A stretch of 64,000 nt of DNA from Buttiauxella selenatireducens (GCF_031432975.1 NZ_CP133838.1:2356001-2420000), one strand, 5' to 3'; positions 26,747-36,680 are shown, counted from the first letter of the stretch. Program-made: numbers and translations. The notes: generated by a model not told the origin, from the letters alone.

Positions 26747-27460
26747 ATGCAGGCGTCTGATTATTTAAGGATGAAGTTTCAGAGTGATCGGCATCTGGCT
26801 GAAGTTGCGCAACGTGGTTTCATTACTGTTGTGGAATCGATGCCAGGTGTATTGGTTGATATATATTCAGGTTTTGAGCGGGCAAGTTGGTATTCGTCAT
26901 GTTTATTTCCAAAATACAATGAAGTTTGCCGCGAACTATCAGACGAGGAAGTAAGGTCTTTTAATGCCATACAATCCATATTCGAATACAATGACGTCAT
27001 TGCACATATGATTTTTTTGTACTTAAAATCAGTGAGTGATGATATCAAAGAGGGTAGCGAAAATGGATCTGCGCTTAAGCTAACCAGGAATATGGCGGGG
27101 CTGGCTGCTCATATGAATATCTCGGGTGGGACGCGTTACGCCTTTGCAGCTTCCGCCTCCGTGGCGCTATCCCGCACAGGATTTATGTCTAAAATTGCTG
27201 CTGAGCGGGCGTTGCCCAGAATGTCATGGTCAATATTTGCGATCCAGTTCTTCGGTATTCAACAACACTGCGCCCTTGCTGCCAGACATCTGAAGACAAT
27301 TTCACCAGAGTATTACCAGATTCTTTATGATGCAAAGCTGGAAATGCTTTACTATTTCGTTGAACCCATACTTAACGAAATGATTCAAAGAGTGAAGTCA
27401 CGAGATTTTTTGAATCTGGATGAATTAACCGATTTTATGCAGAGGAAGTACGGTGTTTAA
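26747..27460 (+). CDS. Unknown helical protein, 237 aa, paired with a small membrane protein
   Basis: No family is recognised. The protein (MQASDYLRMKFQSDRHLAEV) is mostly helical. It has a Gly/Ala-rich middle (NISGGTRYAFAASASVAL, about 122-141) that could be an amphipathic or membrane-inserting segment, and an acidic C-terminus. The next gene, a 58-residue two-span membrane peptide, starts within its last codons and uses its tail as ribosome site. Such a soluble plus membrane pair recalls toxin-immunity or abortive-infection pairs, but that is only inference. Confidence 0.6.
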   Translation: MQASDYLRMKFQSDRHLAEVAQRGFITVVESMPGVLVDIYSGFERASWYSSCLFPKYNEVCRELSDEEVRSFNAIQSIFEYNDVIAHMIFLYLKSVSDDIKEGSENGSALKLTRNMAGLAAHMNISGGTRYAFAASASVALSRTGFMSKIAAERALPRMSWSIFAIQFFGIQQHCALAARHLKTISPEYYQILYDAKLEMLYYFVEPILNEMIQRVKSRDFLNLDELTDFMQRKYGV

Positions 27461-27629
27461 TGTACTCATATCACTTTTACTAGAAACAGTGTTATTTCCC
27501 GCGCTGATAATAGCTTTTGGTTTTTTGTGGCTTTATTTATTTCCTGATTATTTTGTGTTGTTAACATTCATTACGGTTATCATTTTGATTTGGTTGTCTC
27601 CTTACATAAACGCTCTGTTTAAAAAATAG
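27453..27629 (+). CDS. 58-aa two-span membrane peptide
   Basis: GTG 27453 is preceded by AGAGGAAG, 4 bases before it. The frame gives MFNVLISLLLETVLFPALII, a second hydrophobic span (LLTFITVIILIWL) and a basic end ALFKK. It overlaps the end of the 237-residue gene by 8 bases in another frame, so the two are translationally coupled. Hydrophobicity over the whole frame makes chance unlikely. The function is unknown. Confidence 0.55.
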   Translation: MFNVLISLLLETVLFPALIIAFGFLWLYLFPDYFVLLTFITVIILIWLSPYINALFKK

Positions 27630-27765
27630 AACCATCGTCATGCAGGTAGCTAAGAATCATATGTATTTCGATGAGTATTTTTATCTGGAATAAATAAAAA
27701 TGAGAGTAGTATACCAGCGGGTGCTTGAGACTATCTGTCTCGAGCATTATGCAAAAGGCAGATAG

Positions 27766-27830
27766 AGAAAAGCCCCAAGTGATCGTTCAATCAACTTGAG
27801 GCCCCTCGTATGCTCGACACATGCAAGGTT
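27766..27830 (-). ncRNA. sok: Sok-like antisense RNA of the hok locus
   Basis: On the minus strand, a stem GCCTCAAGT / ACTTGGGGC (27794-27802 with 27772-27780) is followed by TTTTC. This is the usual 3' end of Sok RNA, which pairs with the hok leader over the mok start and blocks translation. Ends are approximate. Confidence 0.6.
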
Positions 27831-27923
27831 AGCCTCTTAGCGTTAGTTAATCAACTGAGAAGGTTAAAATGCCACAGAAACTCTGTATTGCTAGTTTGGT
27901 GGTGGTTTGTATCACCATCTTAA
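27810..27923 (+). CDS. mok: Mok-like overlapping leader ORF
   Basis: ATG 27810 opens a 37-residue frame (MLDTCKVSLLALVNQLRRLK) that overlaps the hok start in another frame and ends at 27923. In hok/sok loci translation of hok depends on this overlapping frame, which is the target of Sok. Seen directly by position; the role is from family knowledge. Confidence 0.65.
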   Translation: MLDTCKVSLLALVNQLRRLKCHRNSVLLVWWWFVSPS

Positions 27924-28021
27924 TTTTTACCTGGATGGTACGCGATTCGTTATGCGAACTGCATATCAAAGGGGGTAACACAGAGCTTGCGGCAATTTTA
28001 GCCTACGAAGTTAGACGTTAA
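27869..28021 (+). CDS. hok: Hok-family type I toxin
   Basis: The 50-residue toxin starts MPQKLCIASLVVVCITILIF and contains the diagnostic TWMVRDSLCELHIK block and an AAILAYE end. Hok proteins insert in the inner membrane and collapse the membrane potential when the unstable Sok RNA is lost. All conserved cysteines and the single span are intact. A GC-rich hairpin closes the transcript. The locus is on the prophage, so it could stabilise the element. Confidence 0.93.
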   Translation: MPQKLCIASLVVVCITILIFTWMVRDSLCELHIKGGNTELAAILAYEVRR

Positions 28022-28028
28022 GAGCTCC

Positions 28029-28048
28029 GGCGGGGAGTGATCCCCGCC
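28029..28048 (+). terminator. Hairpin downstream of hok
   Basis: GGCGGGGA / TCCCCGCC forms an 8-bp perfect stem right after the hok stop. No strong T run follows. It may be part of the folded, slowly processed hok mRNA 3' end. Confidence 0.5.
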
Positions 28049-28163
28049 ACTCTTCATGGAGTAGAGGAAAGAGGCGTTCTCAGGCACCCGAACTAACCCG
28101 CTACTGCGCAATGCCGATCAGTTAAGCATCGGCATTTCCTGCAACAAGTGGTGTTGTTAAAAA

Positions 28164-28367
28164 TCAATCAGGGGAATAATCATTCAACTGATCAGGTAGC
28201 AAGGCTGGCATTGCTATCGTCCTTCCTTCCTCGTCGCAAAATTCAACTAAATAGGCAAGTTCCGGGTTGGTAAATACGATAACAATAGTGCCACTCATTC
28301 CCTTGGTTAGCCCTTCATCCGGTAAATCTTCAGCTAAAACCACAACGTCATATTCAGATCGCATCAT
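28164..28367 (-). CDS. DUF4926-family protein, likely immunity protein
   Basis: The 67-residue protein reads YDVVVLAEDLPDEGLTKGMS, then VEFCDEEGRTIA and ALLPDQLND, the DUF4926 pattern. Members are small SH3-like beta proteins found beside polymorphic toxins and toxin-antitoxin loci. It lies 10 bases downstream of the DUF6966-like gene in the Hcp-toxin operon, so an immunity role is inferred. Confidence 0.7.
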   Translation of the reverse strand: MMRSEYDVVVLAEDLPDEGLTKGMSGTIVIVFTNPELAYLVEFCDEEGRTIAMPALLPDQLNDYSPD

Positions 28368-28377
28368 TGTCTATAGC

Positions 28378-28668
28378 TTAACGATTACGCCGGTTAATTA
28401 TTTCCGTTGTAACTGCCTCATAGAGTTGATCTTGAAGGGCATTCAACTCATTGTTTTCACGAACTAACATTTGCCCCTTATGATGTAGCACTAAGTCATT
28501 GAACGAGCCAGCCCCACCAAATGTATGTTTTATATCGCTCAAAGCGGTGTCGTAATCTAAATCTAGTTTTTTGCTGAGTTGTTCAAATGCAGCGGCCCAT
28601 CTTTCCTCATCGTTATTTGAAAGGAGTAAACTGATTTTTGTTAACAAATGCTGAATGTTCGTTTTCAT
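28378..28668 (-). CDS. DUF6966-like protein, likely immunity protein
   Basis: The 96-residue protein (MKTNIQHLLTKISLLLSNND) contains ERWAAAFEQL, ALSDIKHTFGGAGSFNDLVL and LNALQDQLYEAV, as I recall for DUF6966. Its start overlaps the stop of the Hcp-toxin gene by 4 bases, the position expected for cognate immunity. The function is inferred from that position. Confidence 0.68.
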   Translation of the reverse strand: MKTNIQHLLTKISLLLSNNDEERWAAAFEQLSKKLDLDYDTALSDIKHTFGGAGSFNDLVLHHKGQMLVRENNELNALQDQLYEAVTTEIINRRNR

Positions 28669-29834
28669 TTTAAGCCACCAAAATCTAATATTTGTACTCC
28701 CGGAATATCCCAGGGTGCTGGAATTAGCACTTGCTCAGCCCCACCAGAATAGATGTCGGTTTGATACCCGACCTCCCCTACATAAACTTTTGCTCCTGCG
28801 GGTATTTTCACTTCAAAGTAGCTATCAATGATTGATTTATCTCCATTCGGCCACGCAGGAAGAACTGCGCTATCGATACGCGTTTGGATTATACCGCCGG
28901 GTTTCTCGTAACTAAAAAAACGTCCCAGACTAACGCCATCCTGTCCGCCTCGATAGAAGATAGTATCCTTAGATAACGTTATCTCTTTATAAGCGCCGCC
29001 AGAAAATGTTTCGGCAAATCGGTTACTCAGTGGCCCTGGATTCATCATCGAATACTCGCCTTCAACTGTCCCCAGAACGTGGAGATTTTTCAGCTCGGAA
29101 AGCTCCTCTAACTCAGGGAATCGCATTCTTCCCATCGTTAGCCCAGCTGCAACAGACGCGCCAGCAATAAGTAAGCCTTTGTTATTCATTACCTGGGTAT
29201 AGCCTGCTTTAGTGTCACCGCCGAGTTGTACGGCGGTTTTACCAAACCCTTCAATATTCCCGTTGTAGATTCCACCTGCTGCCAATAAACGACCGGCGGC
29301 CTTGCTATTAATGGTTTGAATCGGTTTTTCAGCCTGTACGGCAGGGCTGTGGGGGCTGAATAGACTGTTGTAATTAGCAGGTAGGGCCAGGTAGCTAAAT
29401 TCAGTGCTCGCCGTCAGGTGCTTGCATAGAATGTAGTCATACCTGACTGTAATCACTTCGGTATCAAGAGTGTTATTTGAGACATTCACACTGATATCAA
29501 CCAGCGAAGCCCCACGCAGTTCGATGCTGTAATACTTCTCCCACATTCCGTACCGGCTTATTCGGTAGAAGTTGAATTCGAGAGCAAGCTTCTCGTTATT
29601 CGTAATTGCTGTAGTCAGTAATGGACTGCTTTTGTCGATTAGCTTAGTGAAACTCAGTCCCTGTAAATTAACCCCTTTACCCGTTCCCGTAATACTGCTG
29701 GACAAGCTGAATGTGAATATCTCATTCTCATGCCCCAGCTGAAACCGATTACCTATTGAGGCTTCAGTCCCGCAACCGGCTGAAATATCTCCTTGCCGCT
29801 CACCGCGCATTTTCAGATAAATAATGTCGCTCAT
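28665..29834 (-). CDS. Hcp with C-terminal toxin extension (type VI secretion effector)
   Basis: ATG 29834 gives MSDIIYLKMRGERQGDISAG, the start of an Hcp tube protein. The Hcp domain covers about residues 1-155 (IDKSSPLLTTAITNNE, FYRISRYGMWEKYYSIEL). A linker with a hydrophobic stretch follows (LLIAGASVAAGLTM, about 215-230), then a C-terminal domain (about 250-389). This last part has YRGG (R295), FFSYE and a late GGAEQVLIPAP (E367), resembling ADP-ribosyltransferase-type toxins; that reading is inference. Ordinary Hcp is about 160-170 residues. Two small immunity-type genes follow. No other type VI gene is in the window, so a chromosomal apparatus elsewhere must deliver it. Confidence 0.85.
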   Translation of the reverse strand: MSDIIYLKMRGERQGDISAGCGTEASIGNRFQLGHENEIFTFSLSSSITGTGKGVNLQGLSFTKLIDKSSPLLTTAITNNEKLALEFNFYRISRYGMWEKYYSIELRGASLVDISVNVSNNTLDTEVITVRYDYILCKHLTASTEFSYLALPANYNSLFSPHSPAVQAEKPIQTINSKAAGRLLAAGGIYNGNIEGFGKTAVQLGGDTKAGYTQVMNNKGLLIAGASVAAGLTMGRMRFPELEELSELKNLHVLGTVEGEYSMMNPGPLSNRFAETFSGGAYKEITLSKDTIFYRGGQDGVSLGRFFSYEKPGGIIQTRIDSAVLPAWPNGDKSIIDSYFEVKIPAGAKVYVGEVGYQTDIYSGGAEQVLIPAPWDIPGVQILDFGGLK

Positions 29835-30107
29835 TCCATTCCGTCCTATCCGTGTCATTAATCCATAATAAACGTATGAGAACTGGAACGAAGCTGCCAG
29901 CCAGATGATGAACAGCACCTAGGCAAAACAAACACCTGATTGAGCCAATCGCCATGCCGCAGTGATGAAGTCAGGGCAGTGGCAGCCTACCCAATGCTAG
30001 GAAATGCTAGTTCGCAGCAAAGGTCAGGAAACATATGAAAGCTCCGACACCAAAGAAGCCAAAGACCAGAGCAAAGCAAAAAGACTGCAACCTCCAGCAG
30101 CTCGCAT
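29835..30107 (+). other. Scar of degraded phage sequence
   Basis: The stretch holds pieces without a full gene. One is a short frame giving AVAAYPMLGNASSQQ. Another is a 26-residue frame at 30035-30115 (MKAPTPKKPKTRAKQKDCNL) with AGG upstream, which runs just into the next remnant. They look like the cut front ends of structural genes joined to the back part of the helicase gene by deletion. Confidence 0.4.
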
Positions 30108-33100
30108 TTAAATGAATTCCTTGGTCCAAAAGGGACCGAGACAACCGTTTCGGCAGTCGATCCGGAGATTGAGCCGTTTAGCGGTCGTATCCGGGTATTA
30201 CTCGGTTCTACGGCGAAAATGGGTGCAGGTATGAACGTCCAGGATCGTCTTGTGGCACTTCACCACCTCGATGCACCGTGGCGTCCATCCGACCTTGAGC
30301 AGCGTGAAGGCCGCATCATACGTCAGGGCAATAAGCTGTACGACGCCGATCCTGAAAACTTCCAGGTTGCCATCAATCGCTACGCCACCAAACAAACCCT
30401 CGACAGCCGTATGTGGCAGACAATTGAAGGTAAAGCTAACTTCATCGAGCAGGTCCGTAAGGGTAATAGTGATGTGCGTGAAATTGAGGATATTGCTGGA
30501 GAAGCTGCAAACGCTGCCGAGATGAAGGCCGCATCAAGTGGCAATCCACTTATTCTGGAAGAGATGTCACTGCGCCAGCAGATTCGCAAGCTGAACAACG
30601 AGCGTGTTGGCCATGACCGCGAACAATATCGCCTGCGTGATGCTATCCGGAGTGCTGAGCGCATTGAGGCAGTCGCCGATAGCCGCCTGAAAGAGTTGAA
30701 GCACGACGCGAAGCTCGAGCAGCCGAAGCAGTTTGTTATGACAATTGATGGCGAAACTTACGATAAGCGTAAGGACGCTGGCGACGCAATTCTGAAGGCC
30801 GCTATGCAGTTGTCGAAGTCGGGTAAGGATGACGCCATGATCGGTAACTATGGCGGTTTCAACATTCATGTAGAGCAGGGTGACTACACAAATAACTTCC
30901 ACCTCTCGCTTGTGGGTGAGGGTAGTTATACCACTGATTTCACCAGTGAAGCCGACCCTGTGGGCCTGGCGATGCGCGCCACGAACACAGTGAAAGACCT
31001 CGACGGTGCTGCTGAGCAGATGGAAGACGCCAAGGTACGCGCTCAGGCTGATATTCCGAAACTTCAAAAGCAAGTTAAACCTTGGCCTAAGCAGGAAGAA
31101 CTTAAAGATGCGAAGCAGCTACACGCTGATGTTCTTGAGCAGTTGAAGCCAAAAAATAAACAAGCAGCTGACGATAAGGTCGAAAAAGCCAAGGATAGCA
31201 ACCCGGATGTTCGTTATAGTCTGTTTTCTCCGTCGAAAAAGCCTGGGAACGGCATCCCATTAGCGGAGTTACAAAACGTTGTTGATGATATGGCAGCGTT
31301 ATACAACGGGAATATTCCACTGACTATTCGGGCAGTGGAAAGCATGGAGGAATTATATGGATCAGACATCTCAGAAGACGTGCGAAACGCAAAAGGATTC
31401 TATCTCCCAACCGGAGCCAGAATACCTGGAGTTACCGCATCCGATTTATATAACGTTGGGGAACAACCACAATCCGGACAGCGAGGAATGGCGGCGCTGG
31501 TTGCGAGAAACCTGCGGTCAAGAGGAGATGCCAGAGCAACGTTCCGACACGAAGTCCTTGGACACTTCGGGCCTAACACGTTTACTCCGGATGATAAGGC
31601 GGATCTTCTCAAGAGAATAAGCGAAACTCGCGACGCTAAGGAATTGCAGCCGTACTGGGATAGTATTGACAGTAGTTATGGTGATGCCACTGAATCCCTT
31701 AAAGCCGAAGAAGTGTTTGCGCGTATTGCCGAAGAGAGCGAGGCATACAAAAATCCAACCTGGCGCACGAAGGTTCTTAATTTCTTAAATAAGCTACTTC
31801 GTAAAATCGGCTTATCCAGACGTCCACTTACCCTGTGTGAATTACGTGAAACCGCCAGCGCCATATCAAAAGGCATCCGTTCTGGCGAGCGTACGCAAAA
31901 AACATTCCCTCGAAACAATCAATCTTAATTCTCAAAAGGCACAGTCGAAAATCAAGGGGCATTTGACCCGAATAATCCTGATATCCGTTACAGTCTTGCA
32001 AACCCCAAAGTCGCCAGCGATCAGCAGCTGGATGATTACCTGAAGAAAAACGTCTGGGATAAAATCAAGGATATGTCAGCTGATGCGCTGCCCCACGCAA
32101 TGCCGAAACTATTGGCTACGGTACCACTGCGTCCGTTGGTTACCGTTGAGGGCTTCTCCAGATTCGAGACCCCCGCGGCTCAACGCAAATTCATCGAACA
32201 AATGGCACGAGATAAGGATGTTACAACAGAGCATGGCGTGCTTGATGACACGAACTCAGTCAGTAAGCAGATAGACCACAAACTTTGTGGCTGATATTGA
32301 AAATATTGTTGGTGGGTTGCCCGGTGGAGATCGTATCAAAGACGAAATCTGGCAGCGCTATCTTGAAACCTAACCTGATATGTCTGTGCGCAAAAATCGC
32401 ATTCACCGTAAAGGCACCGAAGGCTTTACTAAAGATGCAATAAGGGCGTTTGCGGACCATATGTTCCACGGCTCGCACCAACTTTCGAAACTTGAGTACG
32501 CCATGGATATGGGGGAGGCCATCGACTCTGCCCGCAAGGAGGCTGCCGAAGATCGCTCAGATACTAACAGAGCGACTCATCTGGTGAATGAGGTGCAGAA
32601 GCGCAATGAGTTCATAATGAATCCCACTGGAGGTGCCGTGGCGCACGCTATTTCCCAGGCTGGCTTTATCTATCACCTGGCAGCAACACCTGCGGCGGCG
32701 ATGGTTAACCTGTCACAATCCGTGATTCTTGGTGTGCCCATCATGTCCGCATATCTGAATAAGAATAATCCGGCAGTCTCCAGTGGGAAGGTTTCAAAGC
32801 AGTTGATAAGGGCAACAGCGGACTTCACTCGCGGGAAAGGTTGGATTGAAAAGTCTAAAAAACTAACGCCTGACGAGAAGAAAGCGATGGAAGTCGGTTA
32901 TGCAACCGGCACCATTGACAGAACGCAGTCTCATGACCTGGCTGGTGTAGCGGAAAGTGGTATTTCTTATAACGCCACACGGCAGAAAGTTATGAAAGGC
33001 CTTGGCTTTGCGTTTCATCACGCAGAGCGCTTCAACCGCGAAGTGACCTTTCTGGCCTCTTACCGCCTGGCGAGACAAGAAGGTGAAAGTCATGACAAGG

Positions 33101-34152
33101 CTATCGATACCGCCAACGATCTGACGTGGAAAGTGCATTTTGACTATCAGAACACGTCCAGGCCGCGCGTAATGCAAAATGATACGGCAAAGGTTTTGCT
33201 GTTATTTAGAAACTACAGCGCCAACATGCTCTATCGACTGGCGCGCGATGTCTACAAATCCATTAACCCGAAAGATCCTGCTGAGCGTAAAGAGGCGCTA
33301 ACTCAATTTGCAGGTATAACCGGAATGATGATGCTCCATGCTGGAGTGAGAGGTACATGGTTCTTTGGTATTGCTACGGCGATTGCATCTGTCTTTATGG
33401 ATGACGGGGATGATCCCGAAGAAGAAATGAAGAAAGCGATGATAGATGCCATTGGACCAACGGCTACTGGTCTTGCGCTAAATGGGGTACCGGGGCATGC
33501 TCTGGGGTGGGATCTGAGTGGACGTATCGGGATGCCGGATCTGTGGTTCCGTTCGTCCTATAAAGAACTCGAAGGTGAAGATGCCTATAATTATTGGCTA
33601 TCTCAGGCGGCAGGTGCTGCACCATCAATGGCACTTAACGCCTTCAAGGGTATGGCTATGGCCGCGAAGGGTAATGTCTATCGTGGCATAGAGACGGCAA
33701 TGCCGAAAATCATCAAAGATCAGATGCGCGCCTACCGTTATATGACGGATGGTGCGGAAACGATGAAGGGTGATGACATCTTGCCAGAAATGACTCCGTG
33801 GGAAGGAATTAGCCAATCGCTGGGCTTTGCTCCAGCAGCTCTGTCTGAGCGCTACAAGCAAAACAGCGCCAACATGAACAAGCAGGAAGCTATTCTGGCT
33901 GCGCGTAGCAACTTGCTGAGTCAGTATTACAAAGCGGATGAGGCCAGTAATGAGGCTGAGCTGGATAAGCTCGATAAGGAAATCGATAAATTCAGTGACA
34001 AATATCCTGAGCAGAAAATCACTGGCAAAACACTAAATCGTTCAATTCGTACTCGAGAGAAAAATAGTGACCGGAATGTCGGAGGGATTAACTACAACGA
34101 GAAGCTGAAAGACCGGATCCTGAATGAACAGTCGATGTCCATCTACAGATGA
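30108..34152 (+). pseudogene. Decayed 3' part of a giant phage helicase/polyvalent protein with PLxRFG-type end
   Basis: The open part starts without its own start codon (LNEFLGPKGTETTVS). It encodes the end of an SNF2-like helicase (MGAGMNVQDRLVALHHLDAP, REGRIIRQGN), then a coiled region, a zincin-like box RHEVLGHFG (about 31,552 on), and from 32,380 the long hydrophobic tail typical of PLxRFG proteins (LLLFRNYSANMLYRLARDV). It is broken by TAA at 31926-31928 (same frame continues), by a frame change near 32270-32281, and by TAA at 32371-32373. The N-terminal methylase and helicase parts, usually thousands of residues, are missing. ATGs at 30219 and 32380 are internal. Confidence 0.82.
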
Positions 34153-34778
34153 TGGTAAGTATTGAAAGCTGTGCGCCAGGGATGGCGTATTAAAACCTGC
34201 TGTAGTGGATTCATGTGTTAGCTCAGATTTGATCTGACGCCTGTACAGCGCAGGGCTAAACCTAATCTCACAGGTAGGTCTTGCCAGAGCGGACATTGCT
34301 AATACCCGTGTGTATTTATCAATTGGGAGCAGGTCAGTTGAAATGGCTGGGATGTGCTTGGATTAAGTAAGGCACTTTTACCCAAGCCAGTCTTTGGCAG
34401 GCACTAATCTTTCCTCTGCGCAGCAACGCCAATGTGTTTTGCAGGCTTCAGAGTTTCATTTGAAATTCGGGATTGTGTTGTTTACGATGCTTTTGCTGAC
34501 TGATATTGATTTTGTCATGAGTCACCTATTACTTAAGATAGTCGTGCGTCCACTATTATGAGATGAATGCTTCGATTTTATCTGGATAATGAGTGATCTG
34601 GCCCTGCGAAACGAATAATAAACCACCATTAAAACAATGGATTAAAATAAAAATGAAAACATTACTACTGATGTTTTCGTATTTTTTTACTTTATCTAAT
34701 TGGATTTCATTAGTGACTATCAGTCAGTTATTGCTTATAAATCATCTAAGATACATATAATCAATACTAGGGGTAAAA
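34153..34778. other. 626-base junction region between phage remnant and cargo island
   Basis: No gene with a ribosome site is visible. It contains one copy of the short repeat TTGCCAGAGCGGACATTGCT (34281-34300) that recurs near 39.75 and 40.3 kb. From about 34,500 the base composition becomes strongly AT-rich, as in the following gene. It looks like the seam where foreign cargo was inserted after the phage remnant. Confidence 0.45.
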
Positions 34779-35666
34779 ATGGAACAGGAAAAAGGAGTTA
34801 GATTTGAATTGTTTGAAATATATTTAATTATCTTCGCAGTGATTGTTGCGATGTGTTTCGCAGGTATTGTTTTTTTATATGTGGTGATGAAAAGAAAAAC
34901 TATTGATGATGAGAGGTTAGATAAACTCATTCATGTTGGTAAATGGATGATTGTAAGTGTTTTCATAACTACGGCAACTTCTGCAATTAGTATTGGTTTC
35001 AAAGAGTGGGACCAGAAGTTAAAGGAGATCGAGTTTTTTGAAAAATACTCTGAAAGAATTATTAATCTTACTGGTCCATATATATGGAATAAGCGTGCTC
35101 AATATTCAGAGTACTTCTCTGCGGTAGCACCCAAAGGAAATATACGGGACGGATGGATGGGTTATAACACATTTGTCAAAGGTAATATAAATGAATTGGA
35201 GGTAATTAAAAAAGAGTTGAAGGCTTTGGAAAATAAGAATATTAATGGTGCTCTGATGAAAGATGAGAAGGAAAGAATGGATTCTCTTTCTTTAAAATAT
35301 GATGAATTAAATTTAAACTTTACAGGTAATATCACTTCACTAAATCCCCCAGCGAATAGAGAAAACTTAAATGGTCTTGTCTACATTCAGGTTTTTGGTA
35401 TAGAGCAAAAGAAAAAAATTGAGGAATTTGCAAATTCTTTACGTTCGATAGGGTTAAGTGTTCCTGGGATTGAGAATGTCGAAGATAAGGCAAAACCACC
35501 TGAAGTGACAAGTGTTAGGTATTTTTATAATGAAGATATTAATCTTGCTACGAAGCTAGCAGAGCGGCTTAAGAATAACGGCTATAAAAATGCAACTATC
35601 GTTCGTCTGAGAGGTATGGAAGTAGCTGCCGGAACAATTGAAGTATGGCTATCTAAAAGTGATTGA
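34779..35666 (+). CDS. Two-span membrane protein with LytR-C/SPOR-like end, unknown
   Basis: The 295-residue protein has two membrane spans (about 11-37 and 55-72), a charged helical middle (about 75-185) and a compact alpha/beta end (about 200-293). The end contains two halves, VYIQVFGIEQKKKIEEFANS and RYFYNEDINLATKLAERLKN, with a pattern like LytR-C or SPOR repeats. The DNA is much more AT-rich than the phage genes, a sign of separate transfer. I do not recognise a named family. Confidence 0.6.
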   Translation: MEQEKGVRFELFEIYLIIFAVIVAMCFAGIVFLYVVMKRKTIDDERLDKLIHVGKWMIVSVFITTATSAISIGFKEWDQKLKEIEFFEKYSERIINLTGPYIWNKRAQYSEYFSAVAPKGNIRDGWMGYNTFVKGNINELEVIKKELKALENKNINGALMKDEKERMDSLSLKYDELNLNFTGNITSLNPPANRENLNGLVYIQVFGIEQKKKIEEFANSLRSIGLSVPGIENVEDKAKPPEVTSVRYFYNEDINLATKLAERLKNNGYKNATIVRLRGMEVAAGTIEVWLSKSD

Positions 35667-35966
35667 TTGGAATGTTTTTTTAGACATCTCAGAAGAAGGT
35701 GAGGATCTCGTGACAAGTATATGAATTTTAGCGAGGCGGTGACTTTGCTGATTAAATCGAACTTTTGGGCGGTTACTGGATAATATTGATCCTACCTACG
35801 AAAGCAGTCGTAGACATAACATGACGTCCACACCTCACTCACAGAGGATTTTTAGCTCAGTTATCTTGTCCAATCCGTGCATATGGTGGACGTTACAAAT
35901 ACTACAGTGTATGAATAAATGGGGGCACAAGTTAGTTTCTTAGGTTCCCATATCATTGTAATTACA
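35667..35966. other. 300-base stretch without a gene
   Basis: It contains GACATCTCAGAAGA, which also occurs at about 31365 inside the giant pseudogene, so part of it may be a displaced phage fragment. ACGTCCAC and GTGGACGT lie about 60 bases apart as inverted copies. No open frame is supported. Confidence 0.35.
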
Positions 35967-36248
35967 TTATTTCTCGTTAGGGTTCCAGTAGACCTGAACG
36001 CCTGTTATCAGGGTGAAGAATTTAATGGCTGCTTCTTTTCCTTCTTCAATGGTCGAGTAGGGTTTGGAAAGATAAGCCGTACTGCGCTCTTGAGTGAATA
36101 AGTGGAGGTGCGCTGGTTTCACTTCAATACCAGTGAATGCCTTTACCTGAGTAAGGTTGCAATGAATGCGATATCCCTGATTTTTGTAGTTCTGAAGTAG
36201 ATGAACTCCCGTTGTGTTGTTTGGACGGGTACGTGCAAGGTTAGACAT
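35967..36248 (-). CDS. Small hypothetical protein, 93 aa
   Basis: The ATG at 36248 is preceded by CAGGAG at good spacing, which supports it. The product (MSNLARTRPNNTTGVHLLQN) is basic at the front with a mixed alpha/beta pattern and no membrane span. I do not recognise the family. It lies upstream of and divergent from the secreted peptide and umuDC. Confidence 0.55.
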   Translation of the reverse strand: MSNLARTRPNNTTGVHLLQNYKNQGYRIHCNLTQVKAFTGIEVKPAHLHLFTQERSTAYLSKPYSTIEEGKEAAIKFFTLITGVQVYWNPNEK

Positions 36249-36548
36249 TGTTCGGCTCCTGTATAATGCAAAATCCGCAGCGCTTCACTGCTGAAAATTA
36301 TAGTCATGACTACTCTTATTCCTTTTCGTATTATGGCAGTTCTGTAGATAAATACATCAGAATCGCTGAGTTTGGCGACTGACTGTAAAGTTTGATCGTG
36401 TGATGTATGAGAAAGCAGTCAGATCAAATCTAAGCTAAAGCAGATTTACGTCATCAGTAATAACGGGATGTTATTGTGGGAATGGCCACACTGCCAGCGC
36501 TACACTCCTTGGGCCACAAATCTGTGGTCTACACATGGAATGTATAAA
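36249..36548. other. Divergent intergenic region
   Basis: About 300 bases lie between the 93-residue gene and the small secreted protein. A TATAAT-like box read leftward is near 36,262. No SOS box and no structured RNA are visible. Confidence 0.35.
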
Positions 36549-36680
36549 ATGAAAAGGGTCTTTACTGTACTGTTAGTTATGCTGTCTTTGGGTTCGATCA
36601 CTCAAGCCTACGCTGGTAGTTGCCAGCATGACAGCGACACGGCTGCCGATGGTTCTCGATGCGGCGGTCATTCTAACTGA
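36549..36680 (+). CDS. Small secreted Cys-containing peptide, 43 aa
   Basis: From ATG 36549 it reads MKRVFTVLLVMLSLGSITQA, a clear signal peptide with cleavage near AYA-GS. The mature part is about 20 residues with two cysteines (SCQHDSDTAADGSRCGGHSN). Similar short exported proteins with a conserved SRCGG end occur in enterobacteria, function unknown. A strong terminator follows. Confidence 0.65.
   Translation: MKRVFTVLLVMLSLGSITQAYAGSCQHDSDTAADGSRCGGHSN

Noticed and set aside
31357-31620. 87-residue frame inside the giant pseudogene
   Set aside because: Out of phase with the clear zincin-box coding frame; a shadow of it.
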